Shown here: positions 32,850 to 42,233 of the stretch, one piece after another
Layout: each line of letters begins with the position of its first letter
How positions within the stretch are numbered: position 1 is the stretch's first letter
DNA from: Sphingobacterium athyrii
GTDB taxonomy: Bacteria > Bacteroidota > Bacteroidia > Sphingobacteriales > Sphingobacteriaceae
Assembly (NCBI RefSeq): GCF_003071065.1
Contig: NZ_QCXX01000006.1
Span: 124,001-188,000 of the forward strand
Direction: 5' to 3'
DNA length: 64,000 bases
Notes under the pieces: model-generated
The model's database searches: none
Told to the model about the DNA's origin: nothing
Seen by the model: the letters and a program-made list of their open reading frames with translations, nothing else
Translations under genes and position numbers: made by a program

Positions 32850-34226
32850 TTAATAGAAGTCCGATGTAATGCCGTATTTTTTCATTTTGGTATAAAGGGT
32901 GGAGCTGCTGATCTGTAAAATCTCTGTTGCTCCGCCTGGCCCAGAAATCTTTCCATTGCAGGATTCAAGGACCCGCAAGATATGGGCACGTTCCATTTCT
33001 TCGAGTGATCCCAATTTTTGGGGTTGTTTACCCCCAATTTTGGTTTGACCTCCCATATGATCTGTAAAAGCAAATGTGCTGATCATTGGATCTTTTGTCA
33101 GTAAAACAGTTCTTTCGATCAAATGTTGCATTTCCCGAATATTGCCCGGCCATGGATAGGCCTGCAGCTGTGCAAAAGCATTGGCTGTAAAACCCACAAT
33201 GTCTTTGTTGAGTTTAGAAGCATATTTAGCCAAGAAATAATTTGCGAGTAATTCGATATCCTCTGTCCTTTCACGTAGCGGAGGGATAGCGATCGGAAAA
33301 ATATTGAGCCTATAGTAGAGGTCAAGTCTGAACCGCCCTTGAGCAACTTCCTGTTCGAGGTTGCGGTTGGTGGCAGCGATGATGCGCACATTGATCTTGA
33401 TCGGTAAGTCGCCGCCAACGCGGTCGATTTCTTGTTCCTGAAGTACGCGGAGCAATTTGGTTTGCGCCTCCAGCGGCAGTTCACCAATCTCATCCAGAAA
33501 GATTGTGCCGCGATCAGCTTGCTCAAATTTGCCGATACGGCGATTTTGAGCTCCCGTAAATGCGCCTTTTTCATGGCCAAAAAGTTCGGATTCGATCAAG
33601 GATAGGGGGATTGCTGCACAATTGACGACAACTAAAGGTTGTTGTCTGCGTAGTGAAAGCTGATGTAAGGATTGTGCAATCTTCTCTTTGCCTGTGCCAC
33701 TCTCTCCTGAAAGCAATACCGAGGTATCAGTCGGAGCGACAAGCTCCACCTGTGACAACACCTCCTTAAAAGCGGGGCTTGTACCTACAATTTCCTCTTT
33801 GGCAGATTTACCAGTTGCCACTTTTACAGGCGTCTCCCAATCCTTTTTCTCTGTCATGAACCGTTCCTTGGCAATATCTAACATGATGAAAAGATCTTTC
33901 TCCCGGAAAGGCTTGGTCAAGAAGCCATAAGGTCTGGTTCCTTTTACCGCTTCCAAAATTCCCTGGTTTGTATTTGCTGATATAAAGAGAAATGGAATTT
34001 GTACTTCGTTAAGTCGCATGGCAAGGTCGATACCTGTTTCCGTTCCTTTTAATATGATGTCAAGCAAGACCCAGTCGGGCTTTTGGGTTTCGATGATTCC
34101 TGTAGCTTGCGTAACCGAAGATGCGATACCAACAACTTGATAGCCATGTTTTTTGAGAATCATCTTGAGATCGTTAGCGACGATAAATTCGTCTTCTACG
34201 ATTAAGATCTTGTTGCCTTTGTGCAT
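32850..34226 (-). CDS. NtrC-family sigma-54 response regulator
   Basis: This 458-residue protein has a receiver domain (residues 5-120; E11-D12, phosphoacceptor D56 in LLDIILKG, K105 in FLTKPF), a AAA+ domain with Walker A G174-ESGTG-K180 and the exact GAFTGA loop at 221-226, and a C-terminal HTH (GGATEILQISSSTLYTKMKKYGI). The receiver is close to those paired with HisKA_2-type kinases. The stop lies 38 bases before the GAF activator and its start 11 bases after the kinase, so all three are one operon. Its HTH is very similar to that of the GAF activator, so both may bind related DNA sites. Confidence 0.93.
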   Translation of the reverse strand: MHKGNKILIVEDEFIVANDLKMILKKHGYQVVGIASSVTQATGIIETQKPDWVLLDIILKGTETGIDLAMRLNEVQIPFLFISANTNQGILEAVKGTRPYGFLTKPFREKDLFIMLDIAKERFMTEKKDWETPVKVATGKSAKEEIVGTSPAFKEVLSQVELVAPTDTSVLLSGESGTGKEKIAQSLHQLSLRRQQPLVVVNCAAIPLSLIESELFGHEKGAFTGAQNRRIGKFEQADRGTIFLDEIGELPLEAQTKLLRVLQEQEIDRVGGDLPIKINVRIIAATNRNLEQEVAQGRFRLDLYYRLNIFPIAIPPLRERTEDIELLANYFLAKYASKLNKDIVGFTANAFAQLQAYPWPGNIREMQHLIERTVLLTKDPMISTFAFTDHMGGQTKIGGKQPQKLGSLEEMERAHILRVLESCNGKISGPGGATEILQISSSTLYTKMKKYGITSDFY

Positions 34227-34237
34227 AAAATTTTGTC

Positions 34238-36463
34238 TTAAATTTCACCTTCTTTTTGAGAAAATTGGACGGTAATAAAAACGCCATGGTCTGATACAAG
34301 GTTAAACTCACCTTCGAGCTGAGAGGTCAGACCTCGCATGAGGCTCATGCCAAAAGAATCGTTTTCGTCCTTGTCAATATCTTCCTGCAAGCCCACACCG
34401 TTATCAGCAATACTGAGCATAAGATCATAGGGCGCTACCTTGATTCGTTTGAAGCTGATAAAAACCGTACCCTCCCGTTGATCAAAAGCATGTTTGATGG
34501 CATTATTGATCGCTTCATTAAGAATAAGTCCAACCGGTACGGCTTGCGATACGTCGAGGCTGATCTGATCCAATTGCATGTCAAAGCTTATCTTTTTTTC
34601 AGATTGGAAGCTATCTTTGAGGTAACCGGTAAGCTCCCGGATATACCACTTCATGTCAATGCGTGAGAGGTTATCGGTCTGATACAGTTTTTGATGGATC
34701 AAAGACATCGCATGCATCCGATTTTGGCTATTCTGGATTGCGCTGATCGCATCTTGATTATCTAAGTAAGCGGATTGTGTATTTAGCAAACTGATAATAA
34801 TCTGCATATTGTTTTTAACACGATGGTGGATTTCTTTGAGGAGCCATTCTTTTTCAGCAATCAACTGTTTTAACTTTTCGTTTTGGGTATTGATTTCTTC
34901 CTGCTTAAGCGTGAGTTTTTGGTTGCTTCTTTTTTTAATTGTGTTCTGAACATAGAGAAACCCGACGAAGATAATAAGCACAATTAGACTGCCAATGAAG
35001 ACATTCCGTATAATCGCTTCACGTTCAAGCAGTGATTTCTGGAGCTCACCTTTTTGTTTGAGCAAAACGATATCGTGATCCTTCTTTTCGGTATCGTAGT
35101 CCAGTTGTAGTGCGGTCAGTTCTTTTGCACGGTCCACGCTGTTGATCGAGTCGCTGATGGTTTTGAATGCTGCAAAGTTTTTAAAAGCTGATTTGAAATC
35201 CCCGCGTGCAGAGTCGGCCAGGTAATGGAGTTTACGTAACTCTGATACACGCAACAAACTTGTTTCTTTTGTCAAGGAGCGCTCAATTTCCGCTAAATAT
35301 GGGTACATTTCCTTGATCTGACCGTTTGCAAACAGGAAGCTTGTAATGCCGATCATCATAATGTGTTTTTCCTGTCCGGTAATGTTTCCTGTCTTGTAAT
35401 AGCTTAACAGTTTTTGATAATAGGGGCGTGCTTTTTGGGTGTCCTTGGTTTTGCAGTAAAGCATGGTATACAAATAGGCATAACGTATCGTATAGAGATC
35501 CGAAATATAGTCTTTTGTCACATTATCAAGCAGGTTCAACGCATCCGCGGTACGATTTAAACGGGATAATATCGTCGCCAGATTGAGGGTTATGGTATGG
35601 ATAGCATAGCGGTCACCTTTTTGCTTGGCAATTTCAAATGCTTTTTGATAATTTGCAAGCGCCTCTTTATTGGATTTAAGATCATAATAGATTAGCCCGA
35701 CAATATTATAAACGGCAGCCATATCATCTTGCGTTGTCGGCGTATTTTCGTTTTCGACAATACGGCGAGCTTGAAGAGCATATTTAAGTGCTTCTTTGAG
35801 GCGGAGGAGTAATCGGAGGTTGCCGGCTACGGATACCAGTTCCCTGCTGACGTTCTGATCCCCGGCCTGTTTTTTTAATGTGGCAGCGCGGTGTGCGGTA
35901 TTTACTGCTCCTTTGTAATCACCATATCCGGAAAGATAACTGGAATGTTCCATCAGAATTTTAGATTCGAGCAGCTTGTCATTAGTCTTAGTGGCCTGTA
36001 GCAAAGCCTCTTTAAAGATTGCTTCTTTTTGATTAAAGGCTACGTCCTTGATATCCCCTGCCATGGATAAGTAAATTATTGCCGCAGCTTTATTGAGGCG
36101 ATGGCTATGGGCAAAACGTAGGCTTGCTGCCTTTTGTTCTTTAGCAAGGGATGGTTTGCCCATCTCTTCCTGAATGCGCGCATCTAAAAGCATATTCATG
36201 GCGGCTTCGGTTTTGAGATTAGCTGCCAAATGCAGCTTTTGGGACCTTCTATTGAGCCATTGCGCACTGTCGAGGTCTTTTTTCAATTCACCGGGCTTTT
36301 CGAGATAACACTTTGCGGCCTCATATAAAAAATGACCTTTGCGTCCGGTATCATGCTCAAGGGATAAACTGTCCATATACCGGTCAATTAGGCCATTGTC
36401 CTGACAAAAAGCACTGTTCATCCAAAGGATAAATACGCTTAGTAAAAATTTGATTTTCATCAA
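34238..36463 (-). CDS. TPR-containing sensor histidine kinase (HisKA_2 type)
   Basis: This 741-residue membrane kinase starts with a signal sequence (KFLLSVFILWMNSAFCQ), followed by about 450 extracytoplasmic residues of TPR-like helical repeats (for example YNIVGLIYYDLKSNKEALANYQKAFEIA). A TM helix (NVFIGSLIVLIIFVGFLYV, about 495-513) leads through a coiled coil to the HisKA_2 phosphoacceptor box (LLKEIHHRVKNNMQIIISLL) and an HATPase (LNEAINNAIKHAF, ADNGVGL, FGMSLMRGL). Such kinases phosphorylate a response regulator in trans; the NtrC-type protein encoded 11 bases downstream is the natural partner. The TPR part suggests sensing of a protein or peptide rather than an ion. Confidence 0.92.
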   Translation of the reverse strand: MMKIKFLLSVFILWMNSAFCQDNGLIDRYMDSLSLEHDTGRKGHFLYEAAKCYLEKPGELKKDLDSAQWLNRRSQKLHLAANLKTEAAMNMLLDARIQEEMGKPSLAKEQKAASLRFAHSHRLNKAAAIIYLSMAGDIKDVAFNQKEAIFKEALLQATKTNDKLLESKILMEHSSYLSGYGDYKGAVNTAHRAATLKKQAGDQNVSRELVSVAGNLRLLLRLKEALKYALQARRIVENENTPTTQDDMAAVYNIVGLIYYDLKSNKEALANYQKAFEIAKQKGDRYAIHTITLNLATILSRLNRTADALNLLDNVTKDYISDLYTIRYAYLYTMLYCKTKDTQKARPYYQKLLSYYKTGNITGQEKHIMMIGITSFLFANGQIKEMYPYLAEIERSLTKETSLLRVSELRKLHYLADSARGDFKSAFKNFAAFKTISDSINSVDRAKELTALQLDYDTEKKDHDIVLLKQKGELQKSLLEREAIIRNVFIGSLIVLIIFVGFLYVQNTIKKRSNQKLTLKQEEINTQNEKLKQLIAEKEWLLKEIHHRVKNNMQIIISLLNTQSAYLDNQDAISAIQNSQNRMHAMSLIHQKLYQTDNLSRIDMKWYIRELTGYLKDSFQSEKKISFDMQLDQISLDVSQAVPVGLILNEAINNAIKHAFDQREGTVFISFKRIKVAPYDLMLSIADNGVGLQEDIDKDENDSFGMSLMRGLTSQLEGEFNLVSDHGVFITVQFSQKEGEI

Positions 36464-36478
36464 GGTGGATATTAATTG

Positions 36479-36515
36479 GGTGCAAACGGACGATAAGTCG
36501 ACGCTTGCACCGCTA
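36479..36515 (-). terminator. Hairpin between the DUF1275 gene and the kinase gene
   Basis: GGTGCAA near 36479 and TTGCACC near 36505 form a 7-bp perfect stem with a loop of about 20 bases. No strong T run follows on the minus strand. It may partly stop read-through from the seven-gene operon into the regulator operon. Confidence 0.4.
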
Positions 36516-36537
36516 TTGTTTTTAAGCTTGCTATCCG

Positions 36538-37203
36538 TTAATGCTCGCTATCTCTGGAAAGAAAATAACAGATTAGCATTGCTATTCCTGCAAATATAAT
36601 AGAACTTAATCCAAGTTGTTTACCGAAATAAGCACCAGCCAAACATCCAATGAAAAATCCCGATAGTGTAATCAGCTGTTTCCCAAAACTGACATTTGTC
36701 TCAGGGTTTTTAAATTTATTGGCAATCAACACACATAGGTCCAGTGAGGCCTGGGTCACATTGCCGGTCATCATGGTCGTCGGTCCATGTGTAGCTTTTG
36801 CAAATAATTTTCCGAAAGCATTTTGCATCCCCAGCGCAAACACAACAAGCATCACGAGTCCATACATGACTGTTTTGGACTCTTCGACTGGAAGCATAAT
36901 TGCCAATAATCCTACAATTACGAGTAGCAGGGCTTCGACGAACAGAACGGTGTTTTTCTTGTGCGAACGTGAGGTGAGCCACCCGCCCGCCATGACAGCG
37001 GCGACAAAAACGGGAAAAGTGGCCAATTTGATCCAAGCACTGATATCTCCACCATTGATCAGCTGATAAGCAAAAACAATGAAGTTGCCTGTAACATGAG
37101 CCGAAAATATTTTGTCAGCGGCCACAAAAGTGACGGTATCACAATATCCTCCTACAAGCGTAAGAACCAGTGTGGTGATGTGCGCATTGTTTTGATTTTC
37201 CAT
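36538..37203 (-). CDS. YoaK/DUF1275-family membrane protein
   Basis: This 221-residue protein with six predicted TM segments belongs to the DUF1275 family. The start TLVLTLVGGYCDTVTFVAADKIFSAHVTGNFIV carries the family signature G-x-x-D-x-x-x-F with H-V-T-G-N. A later segment GMQNAFGKLFAKATHGPTTMMTGNVTQA is also typical. The function of the family is unknown. It is the last gene of the seven-gene operon that begins with the YcaC-like hydrolase and starts 4 bases after dps. Confidence 0.88.
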   Translation of the reverse strand: MENQNNAHITTLVLTLVGGYCDTVTFVAADKIFSAHVTGNFIVFAYQLINGGDISAWIKLATFPVFVAAVMAGGWLTSRSHKKNTVLFVEALLLVIVGLLAIMLPVEESKTVMYGLVMLVVFALGMQNAFGKLFAKATHGPTTMMTGNVTQASLDLCVLIANKFKNPETNVSFGKQLITLSGFFIGCLAGAYFGKQLGLSSIIFAGIAMLICYFLSRDSEH

Positions 37204-37207
37204 AATT

Positions 37208-37681
37208 TTATTTTAAATGTGCGCGTAACATCCAGGCCATTTTCTCATGGGTTTCCATTAATCCTGTGATGAAATCACTTGTTCCAAAGTCTTTAAGCTG
37301 GGTGGCCAGATAATCGATCTTTTCGCGCAATGAAATAATAATGCTCTCGTGATCAACAAGCAAGTCACTGATGTATCCGCTGCTCTGGTTGGTCTGTCTG
37401 CTTTCTTCAGTGAGTTGAGACAATTGTAGGAATTGTTTTAAAGTTCCCGGTGCATAATGCCCCAATGTGCGGATACGCTCGGCGAGGCTGTCTATGATTT
37501 CATCCAGTTGGTTATACTGGGCTTCAAAAAACAAATGCTTGTTGTAAAAGTCTGGACCCTCGATGTTCCAGTGTGCATTTCGGGTTTTGGTGTATAACAG
37601 ATACTCATCCGCTAATAATTTAGCGAGAAAATGGGCAGCATCAGCTAAATGAATTTCCTTTATTCCGATATGTGGTTCCAT
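37208..37681 (-). CDS. dps: Dps-family ferritin-like DNA-protection protein
   Basis: This 157-residue protein forms the ferritin-like four-helix bundle of Dps, which oxidises and stores iron with hydrogen peroxide and shields DNA. The intersubunit ferroxidase ligands are in place: H37 (RNAHWNIEG), H49 (YNKHLFFE), D64 and E68 (EIIDSLAERIRTLG). The N-terminal tail is short, so DNA binding through a Lys-rich tail is unlikely. It lies in an operon with DoxX and DUF1275 genes. The upstream sigma-54-like promoter and enhancer-binding proteins suggest stress control. Confidence 0.93.
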   Translation of the reverse strand: MEPHIGIKEIHLADAAHFLAKLLADEYLLYTKTRNAHWNIEGPDFYNKHLFFEAQYNQLDEIIDSLAERIRTLGHYAPGTLKQFLQLSQLTEESRQTNQSSGYISDLLVDHESIIISLREKIDYLATQLKDFGTSDFITGLMETHEKMAWMLRAHLK

Positions 37682-37685
37682 GTTG

Positions 37686-38129
37686 TTAACGTATATTTAT
37701 TAATAGTTGATAGATAAAATGATCGATAGAGTAGGCTCCAGGGCCGGTCAGTAGCAGGAATAGAAGACATAACGTATACATAAATGGAATGTCTCTGACC
37801 TGAGGCGAATCATGACGGTGGACCACGAAATAGCCAACAGCGGTGACCCCAAGGGTTGGAAGTATAGCCAGCCTTCCACATAGTCCGAGTGCGATGAAGA
37901 AAGGTACGATGGTATCGGCAAATTGGGCAACAGCAGCATTAAGCTTCTCAGGGAGATGCAGGGGATTGGGAATCTGCTCTACCTGAGCTTCCTGGCTTTG
38001 CTTTATCTTCTTGAGGCCATGGACGGTAAGTAATTCCCAAGCGAATAGTATCCGAAAAATAAGTAGAGCGGTATTGTTGACCGCGGTACCTAAGTCGGTA
38101 TAAAATAGTTTTTGAAGTATTTCCATCAT
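37686..38129 (-). CDS. DoxX-family membrane protein
   Basis: This 147-residue protein has four predicted TM helices and resembles the DoxX family (ALLIFRILFAWELLTVHGLKKI as TM1, FFIALGLCGRLAILPTLGVTAVGYFVVH in the middle, MYTLCLLFLLLTGPGAYSID near the end). The ATG at 38129 is chosen because it follows the stop of the amidohydrolase at 38141 and avoids an upstream 9-residue extension that would overlap it. DoxX proteins are often linked to redox or thiol stress. The gene lies between the amidohydrolase and dps in one operon. Confidence 0.85.
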   Translation of the reverse strand: MMEILQKLFYTDLGTAVNNTALLIFRILFAWELLTVHGLKKIKQSQEAQVEQIPNPLHLPEKLNAAVAQFADTIVPFFIALGLCGRLAILPTLGVTAVGYFVVHRHDSPQVRDIPFMYTLCLLFLLLTGPGAYSIDHFIYQLLINIR

Positions 38130-38140
38130 TTTCTTGCGTA

Positions 38141-40024
38141 TTAGAATGCAAAACATGAACAGCCTAAGGCCCCCCAGAATGCTGAATAATTGTTGATAGC
38201 AATATTGCTCATGCGGGCATGATTGTGGTTGTGTGCATGCACCTGGCAGCTGCCGCTACAAAGATGGACCGTATCCACAATATTGCTTTTTGTGGAAGCA
38301 GTATTGGGGTGATCGTGCTGGGGCGTTTTTGAGACACGATAGTAGCCACCATAACTTTTTGTGGGGGACCAGTCAGGTAGAACGGGGATAGGCGGTGGTG
38401 AAAATGAACTGAAATCGCCATCAGCGTAGACAATCTTACCTGCTACAATCGTCAGTTCGGATTCAATCGATTTGATGGCTTCCTCGTCGATTGTGAAATA
38501 GTCGCTGTTGAGCACGGTCAGGTCGGCCAGCATGTCCACCGCAATATCACCTTTTTGCTGTTGTTCTTGTGAAAACCAGGCACTTCCTTTGGTATAAAGC
38601 TGCAAGGCCGTCTGACGATCAAGTACACTGTTGTGATACAGTTGCCGTCCACCAACTGTTTTGCCAGCGGTAAGCCAATAAAGGGATACCCATGGGTTAT
38701 AACTGCTCACACGGGTTGCATCGGAGCCACCACCGACAGGAACTCCCATTTCGAGCATTTTCTTGACTGGCGGTGTTTGTTCGGCTGCCTCGTGCCCATA
38801 ACGATCGACAAAATATTCACCCTGATAAGCCATACGGCTTTGAATGGCGATGCCACCACCTAATGCCTTGGTGCGTTCGATATTACGTTCATCGATGGTT
38901 TCGGCATGATCAAAGATCCAGGCAAGTCCATCAAATGGAATATCTCGGTTGACTTTCTCAAATACATCCAAAAAGCGACTGATGCTTTCGTTGTAAGTGG
39001 CATGTAATCTAAAAGGCCACCTGTTGCTCACCAATAGACGGACGACTTTCTCAAGTTCGGCTTCCATGTTTTCATTGAGGTCAGGTCTTGGTTGTAGGAA
39101 ATCCTCAAAATCTGCTGCCGAAAAGACTAGCATTTCGCCGGCGCCATTGTGTCGGTACATGTTGTCACCTTGGTGTAAGGGGACTGTATCAATCCATTGC
39201 TGAAAATCCTCATATTCATGTTTTGGTTTTTGTGTGAATAGGTTATAGGCAATGCGGACAGTAAGCTGATCCTCGCGGTGTAGGTCACTGATGACTTTGT
39301 AGTCATCAGGGTAATTCTGAAAACCGCCTCCAGCATCAATGACACTGGTGATCCCAAAACGGTTTAATTCCTTCATGAAGTGACGAGTCGAATTGAGCTG
39401 CTCCGCATAAGGAAGTGTAGGACCTTTTGCTAAGGTCGAATAGAGGATCATGGCATTTGGGGACGCAATAAGTAAGCCTGTTGGATTGCCTTGGCTATCA
39501 CGTTCAATTGTGCCACCGGGAGGCGCTGGTGTATCTCTGGTATAGCCGACAGCACGGAGGGCAGCAGCATTCAATAATGCCCGGTCGTAGAGATGCAGTA
39601 TAAACACTGGTGTTTCGGGTGCGATGGCGTTGATCTCTGCTAAGGTAGGCATACGTCGTTCTGCAAATTGAAACTCGGACCATCCGCCGACCACCCGTAC
39701 CCATTGCGGATGAGGTGTTCGGTCAACCTGCTCCCGGAGCATGCGCAGAGCATCGGCTAAAGAGGGAACTCCATCCCAGCGTAATTCCAGATTATAGTTG
39801 AGACCACCGCGGATCAGGTGAATATGGGAGTCGTTGATCCCCGGGACTACGCGTTTTCCGCCGAGATCTATAAGTTTGGTGCTGGAATCGGCAAATTGCA
39901 ATACGTCCTTGTCAGGTCCGACCGCGATAAATTTACCATCTTGAATCGCCACGGCGGTCACCTCCTGCTGTGCACTGCCAAAATGGGTTATTTTCCCGTT
40001 ATGGAGAATGAGATCTGCTTTCAT
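38141..40024 (-). CDS. YtcJ-like amidohydrolase with a Cys/His-rich C-terminal tail
   Basis: This 627-residue metal-dependent hydrolase belongs to the YtcJ/amidohydrolase_3 group. The N-terminal beta-sandwich (LILHNGKITHFGS) and the metal motif NDSHIHLIRGG are clear, and later His residues (RLHATYNES, IFDHAETID) and the Asp in GGGSDATR complete the metal site. Substrates of the family are mostly unknown amides or imides. The last 45 residues are unusual: C589, C593, then H596, H598, H600 and H602, and a final C622-S-C624, which could bind a second metal. No signal peptide is seen. It is the fourth gene of the seven-gene operon. Confidence 0.9.
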   Translation of the reverse strand: MKADLILHNGKITHFGSAQQEVTAVAIQDGKFIAVGPDKDVLQFADSSTKLIDLGGKRVVPGINDSHIHLIRGGLNYNLELRWDGVPSLADALRMLREQVDRTPHPQWVRVVGGWSEFQFAERRMPTLAEINAIAPETPVFILHLYDRALLNAAALRAVGYTRDTPAPPGGTIERDSQGNPTGLLIASPNAMILYSTLAKGPTLPYAEQLNSTRHFMKELNRFGITSVIDAGGGFQNYPDDYKVISDLHREDQLTVRIAYNLFTQKPKHEYEDFQQWIDTVPLHQGDNMYRHNGAGEMLVFSAADFEDFLQPRPDLNENMEAELEKVVRLLVSNRWPFRLHATYNESISRFLDVFEKVNRDIPFDGLAWIFDHAETIDERNIERTKALGGGIAIQSRMAYQGEYFVDRYGHEAAEQTPPVKKMLEMGVPVGGGSDATRVSSYNPWVSLYWLTAGKTVGGRQLYHNSVLDRQTALQLYTKGSAWFSQEQQQKGDIAVDMLADLTVLNSDYFTIDEEAIKSIESELTIVAGKIVYADGDFSSFSPPPIPVLPDWSPTKSYGGYYRVSKTPQHDHPNTASTKSNIVDTVHLCSGSCQVHAHNHNHARMSNIAINNYSAFWGALGCSCFAF

Positions 40025-40035
40025 AGTCGTTGAGT

Positions 40036-40797
40036 TTAATTGTGTAAGGATGAAATCGCTTTTTTTATACCTTCACCTGCGGTTTCGAAGAATGCAGGGC
40101 CGGCCAATAAAGTGATCTTTTTTAATTTCGGCGATTGATCCATGTTTTTTGCACCCAACCATTTCTGGGTTCTAAAAGCATCAATGCTGCCAAGTACGAT
40201 ATTTTCTGCAATTAAGGCTGTCGGCGAGTCTATGCCGGCATCTTTGAGGTCGCTTGCAAAACTGAAATCCTCGACCCCTAGCCTAAGCGCTTCACGCATG
40301 GCGACGTGGGCAATATCTTTCATTTGTTCGGCATCGAAATCTTGACGGTTGCCCAAACCGATTAACAGTAGCTTTTTGCTTGCGAGTGTACCTTTTTGGG
40401 TTGGAGTCAGCAGAATGGTTTCGCGTGCGTGCCCCTTGAATTTACCCGATTTACGCATTTCGGTAAGGGAACCATGCAATGCCTCATCCAAATGGACAAG
40501 ACCATTTAGCGCTGGGGGCAATGCAGGTGGTGAGATAAAGATATCACCTTCGGTGTATTCAAAAATACAGGCTATTTGCAATTCGCTAACTGCTGCCGAA
40601 GGGCCTTGCACCAATCCTTCAATGGCAAGTCCATCGACGTTGCCCCATATTGTGCTTGTTCCTATTGCTGTAGCTTTGGGGGCAACAGCGGTTGCTTGGG
40701 CATTGCTCTTTACAGGCGCAATTGCCAGAGCAGCAAATAAAGCAACCAGTGTCCATTGTGGTGTTTTGTTGTGAAAAAGTCTCTTTGCTATTTTCAT
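40036..40797 (-). CDS. Exported protein with only the N-terminal domain of M17 peptidases
   Basis: A signal peptide (QWTLVALFAALAIAPVKSNAQA) precedes about 220 residues that match the N-terminal macro-like domain of leucyl aminopeptidases (M17): VQGPSAAVSELQIACIF, LHGSLTEMRKSGKFKGHARETILL, LLLIGLGNRQDFDAEQM and GVEDFSFASDL. The catalytic C-terminal domain with its metal ligands is absent and no continuation exists in the 11 bases before the amidohydrolase gene, so the protein is not a peptidase. The domain may bind a nucleotide-like or peptide ligand. The function is unknown. Confidence 0.78.
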   Translation of the reverse strand: MKIAKRLFHNKTPQWTLVALFAALAIAPVKSNAQATAVAPKATAIGTSTIWGNVDGLAIEGLVQGPSAAVSELQIACIFEYTEGDIFISPPALPPALNGLVHLDEALHGSLTEMRKSGKFKGHARETILLTPTQKGTLASKKLLLIGLGNRQDFDAEQMKDIAHVAMREALRLGVEDFSFASDLKDAGIDSPTALIAENIVLGSIDAFRTQKWLGAKNMDQSPKLKKITLLAGPAFFETAGEGIKKAISSLHN

Positions 40798-40801
40798 ATG
40801 A

Positions 40802-42196
40802 TTAAAATTTAAAGGCTATCCTGCTATTGAAGAAAATTCCGTTTTTAGGTGTCGTAATGATGTCTTCAATGAATGCACCTGTTTTAAAATACTGGATCCC
40901 TGACACAAGCGAAAGTTGTTTGTTGGCAGCCCAAGTAAAGTTGGCTAGATAGGCTGTGCCAATGTAGCGTTTTCGGGACATTGAGCCTGCAAGGTTAAAT
41001 GATCCGCTGGGTCTATAAACGCCGTCCTGAAGTGAATGGCGCCAATTAAATACCAGGTCAACCTGTAACTTCAAGTTTGCAAGCAGATCCAATGTGGCAT
41101 AGGGATGGATATCGATCAGGTTGACCGGGCCGACCTGCGGACTGAATCCGAAATATCCTCCCTTGGGATAAATGGGATTGAAAGTCTGTAGGTTGCCATC
41201 TCCAGCCTTCTTGTCGCCTGAGATATAGTCGTTGCGCAGATTGATCGAAGGTTTTAAATAGCTGTCTTCGAAGAGGTAGCCGATATCGACCGAGGCAGTC
41301 CATGCGGATATTTTGCCTTTGCCAAAGGATCCGAACTGATAGGCTCCCTCAAGATTGTAAATAAAACCACCGCCATATTTCCATATACGGGTGCCAATGC
41401 TGTGTCTGGTTTCTTTGGCGGCATCTTCTTCAAATATTGACTGATCACGGTATATCCCAATGTAATAAAGGTCGATGTTTGCTTGTCGAGGCATGATGAT
41501 TTTGCCATAGGCACCCCAAAGGTTGATCTGTTTGGACGGTTTGTTGTCAAAAACTCCCGCTTTAATGGTATCGGCCATCATCGCAAAAGTTTCGAGCTTG
41601 ACTTTGCCTGAATTATAGGCAATTTTTGCACCTGTAAAATATCGCCTTGCATTGGGGCCTTCACCAACGGAGATCAGACGGCCAGAACCGTAGTCAAGTT
41701 CCTGTCTGCCTATGCGCAGTAGGAGCGATCGACTATTTCGTTCGAGGATTGTCCAATCGATAAACAAATTCTGGACATTCAATTGGTCCTCGTCGATCTG
41801 TCGGGAGCCGTTTTTGCGTCCATATTGCAAGGCTGACCGCAATTGTGTGAATAACCGGAAGCGCTCACCAAAATGGAGGTCTGCATGGAGGTTATAGCGC
41901 TGCAGTAGAAAGTTGTTGTTTCCAAGTTGTAAGCGCCCCCAGTCTTCATTGTTAAAATCCACGTATTCTGCTCGCGCCTCCCCCCCAAGAGATAGCCAAA
42001 TTTTGTCGTCAGAGGCAAGTGGCATATATTTGAACCGCTCATAACCCCGGCGTGCTGAATCAGCGAGGCTACGATAATCTTCCTCAAAACGCATCAATTT
42101 GAAGCTTTGGGCGAAGAGATTTGGTAACAGGCCAAATAACAACAACAGAAGGGTCGCTCGACGGAAATAAGGGGCTATGGGTTGTTGTGGATACAC
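40802..42196 (-). CDS. Outer-membrane porin, alginate-export-like family
   Basis: This 464-residue protein has a signal peptide (RATLLLLLFGLLPNLFAQ) and a long series of amphipathic strands with aromatic girdles, ending in Phe (FFNSRIAFKF), as outer-membrane barrels do. The pattern (LSLGGEARAEYVDFNNEDWG, RLFTQLRSALQYGRKNG, NLFIDWTILERNSRSLLLRIGRQELDYGSGRLIS) is that of the alginate_export (Alg_E-like) family, which also occurs far from alginate genes as a general diffusion channel. It lies second in the operon behind the YcaC-like hydrolase and probably provides uptake or export for the operon's unknown substrate. Confidence 0.85.
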   Translation of the reverse strand: MYPQQPIAPYFRRATLLLLLFGLLPNLFAQSFKLMRFEEDYRSLADSARRGYERFKYMPLASDDKIWLSLGGEARAEYVDFNNEDWGRLQLGNNNFLLQRYNLHADLHFGERFRLFTQLRSALQYGRKNGSRQIDEDQLNVQNLFIDWTILERNSRSLLLRIGRQELDYGSGRLISVGEGPNARRYFTGAKIAYNSGKVKLETFAMMADTIKAGVFDNKPSKQINLWGAYGKIIMPRQANIDLYYIGIYRDQSIFEEDAAKETRHSIGTRIWKYGGGFIYNLEGAYQFGSFGKGKISAWTASVDIGYLFEDSYLKPSINLRNDYISGDKKAGDGNLQTFNPIYPKGGYFGFSPQVGPVNLIDIHPYATLDLLANLKLQVDLVFNWRHSLQDGVYRPSGSFNLAGSMSRKRYIGTAYLANFTWAANKQLSLVSGIQYFKTGAFIEDIITTPKNGIFFNSRIAFKF

Positions 42197-42233
42197 GGCG
42201 TTTGGATTATAATTGTAACTTGTTTGGATGATG

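Noticed and set aside
36490..36505. Third enhancer site ACGATAAGTCGA before the TPR kinase
   Set aside because: Only 8 of 12 bases match the two twin palindromes, it lies inside a hairpin loop, and no -24/-12 element follows.
37686..38156. Longer start at 38156 for the operon DoxX gene
   Set aside because: It would overlap the amidohydrolase C-terminus and add residues outside the family; ATG 38129 fits better.
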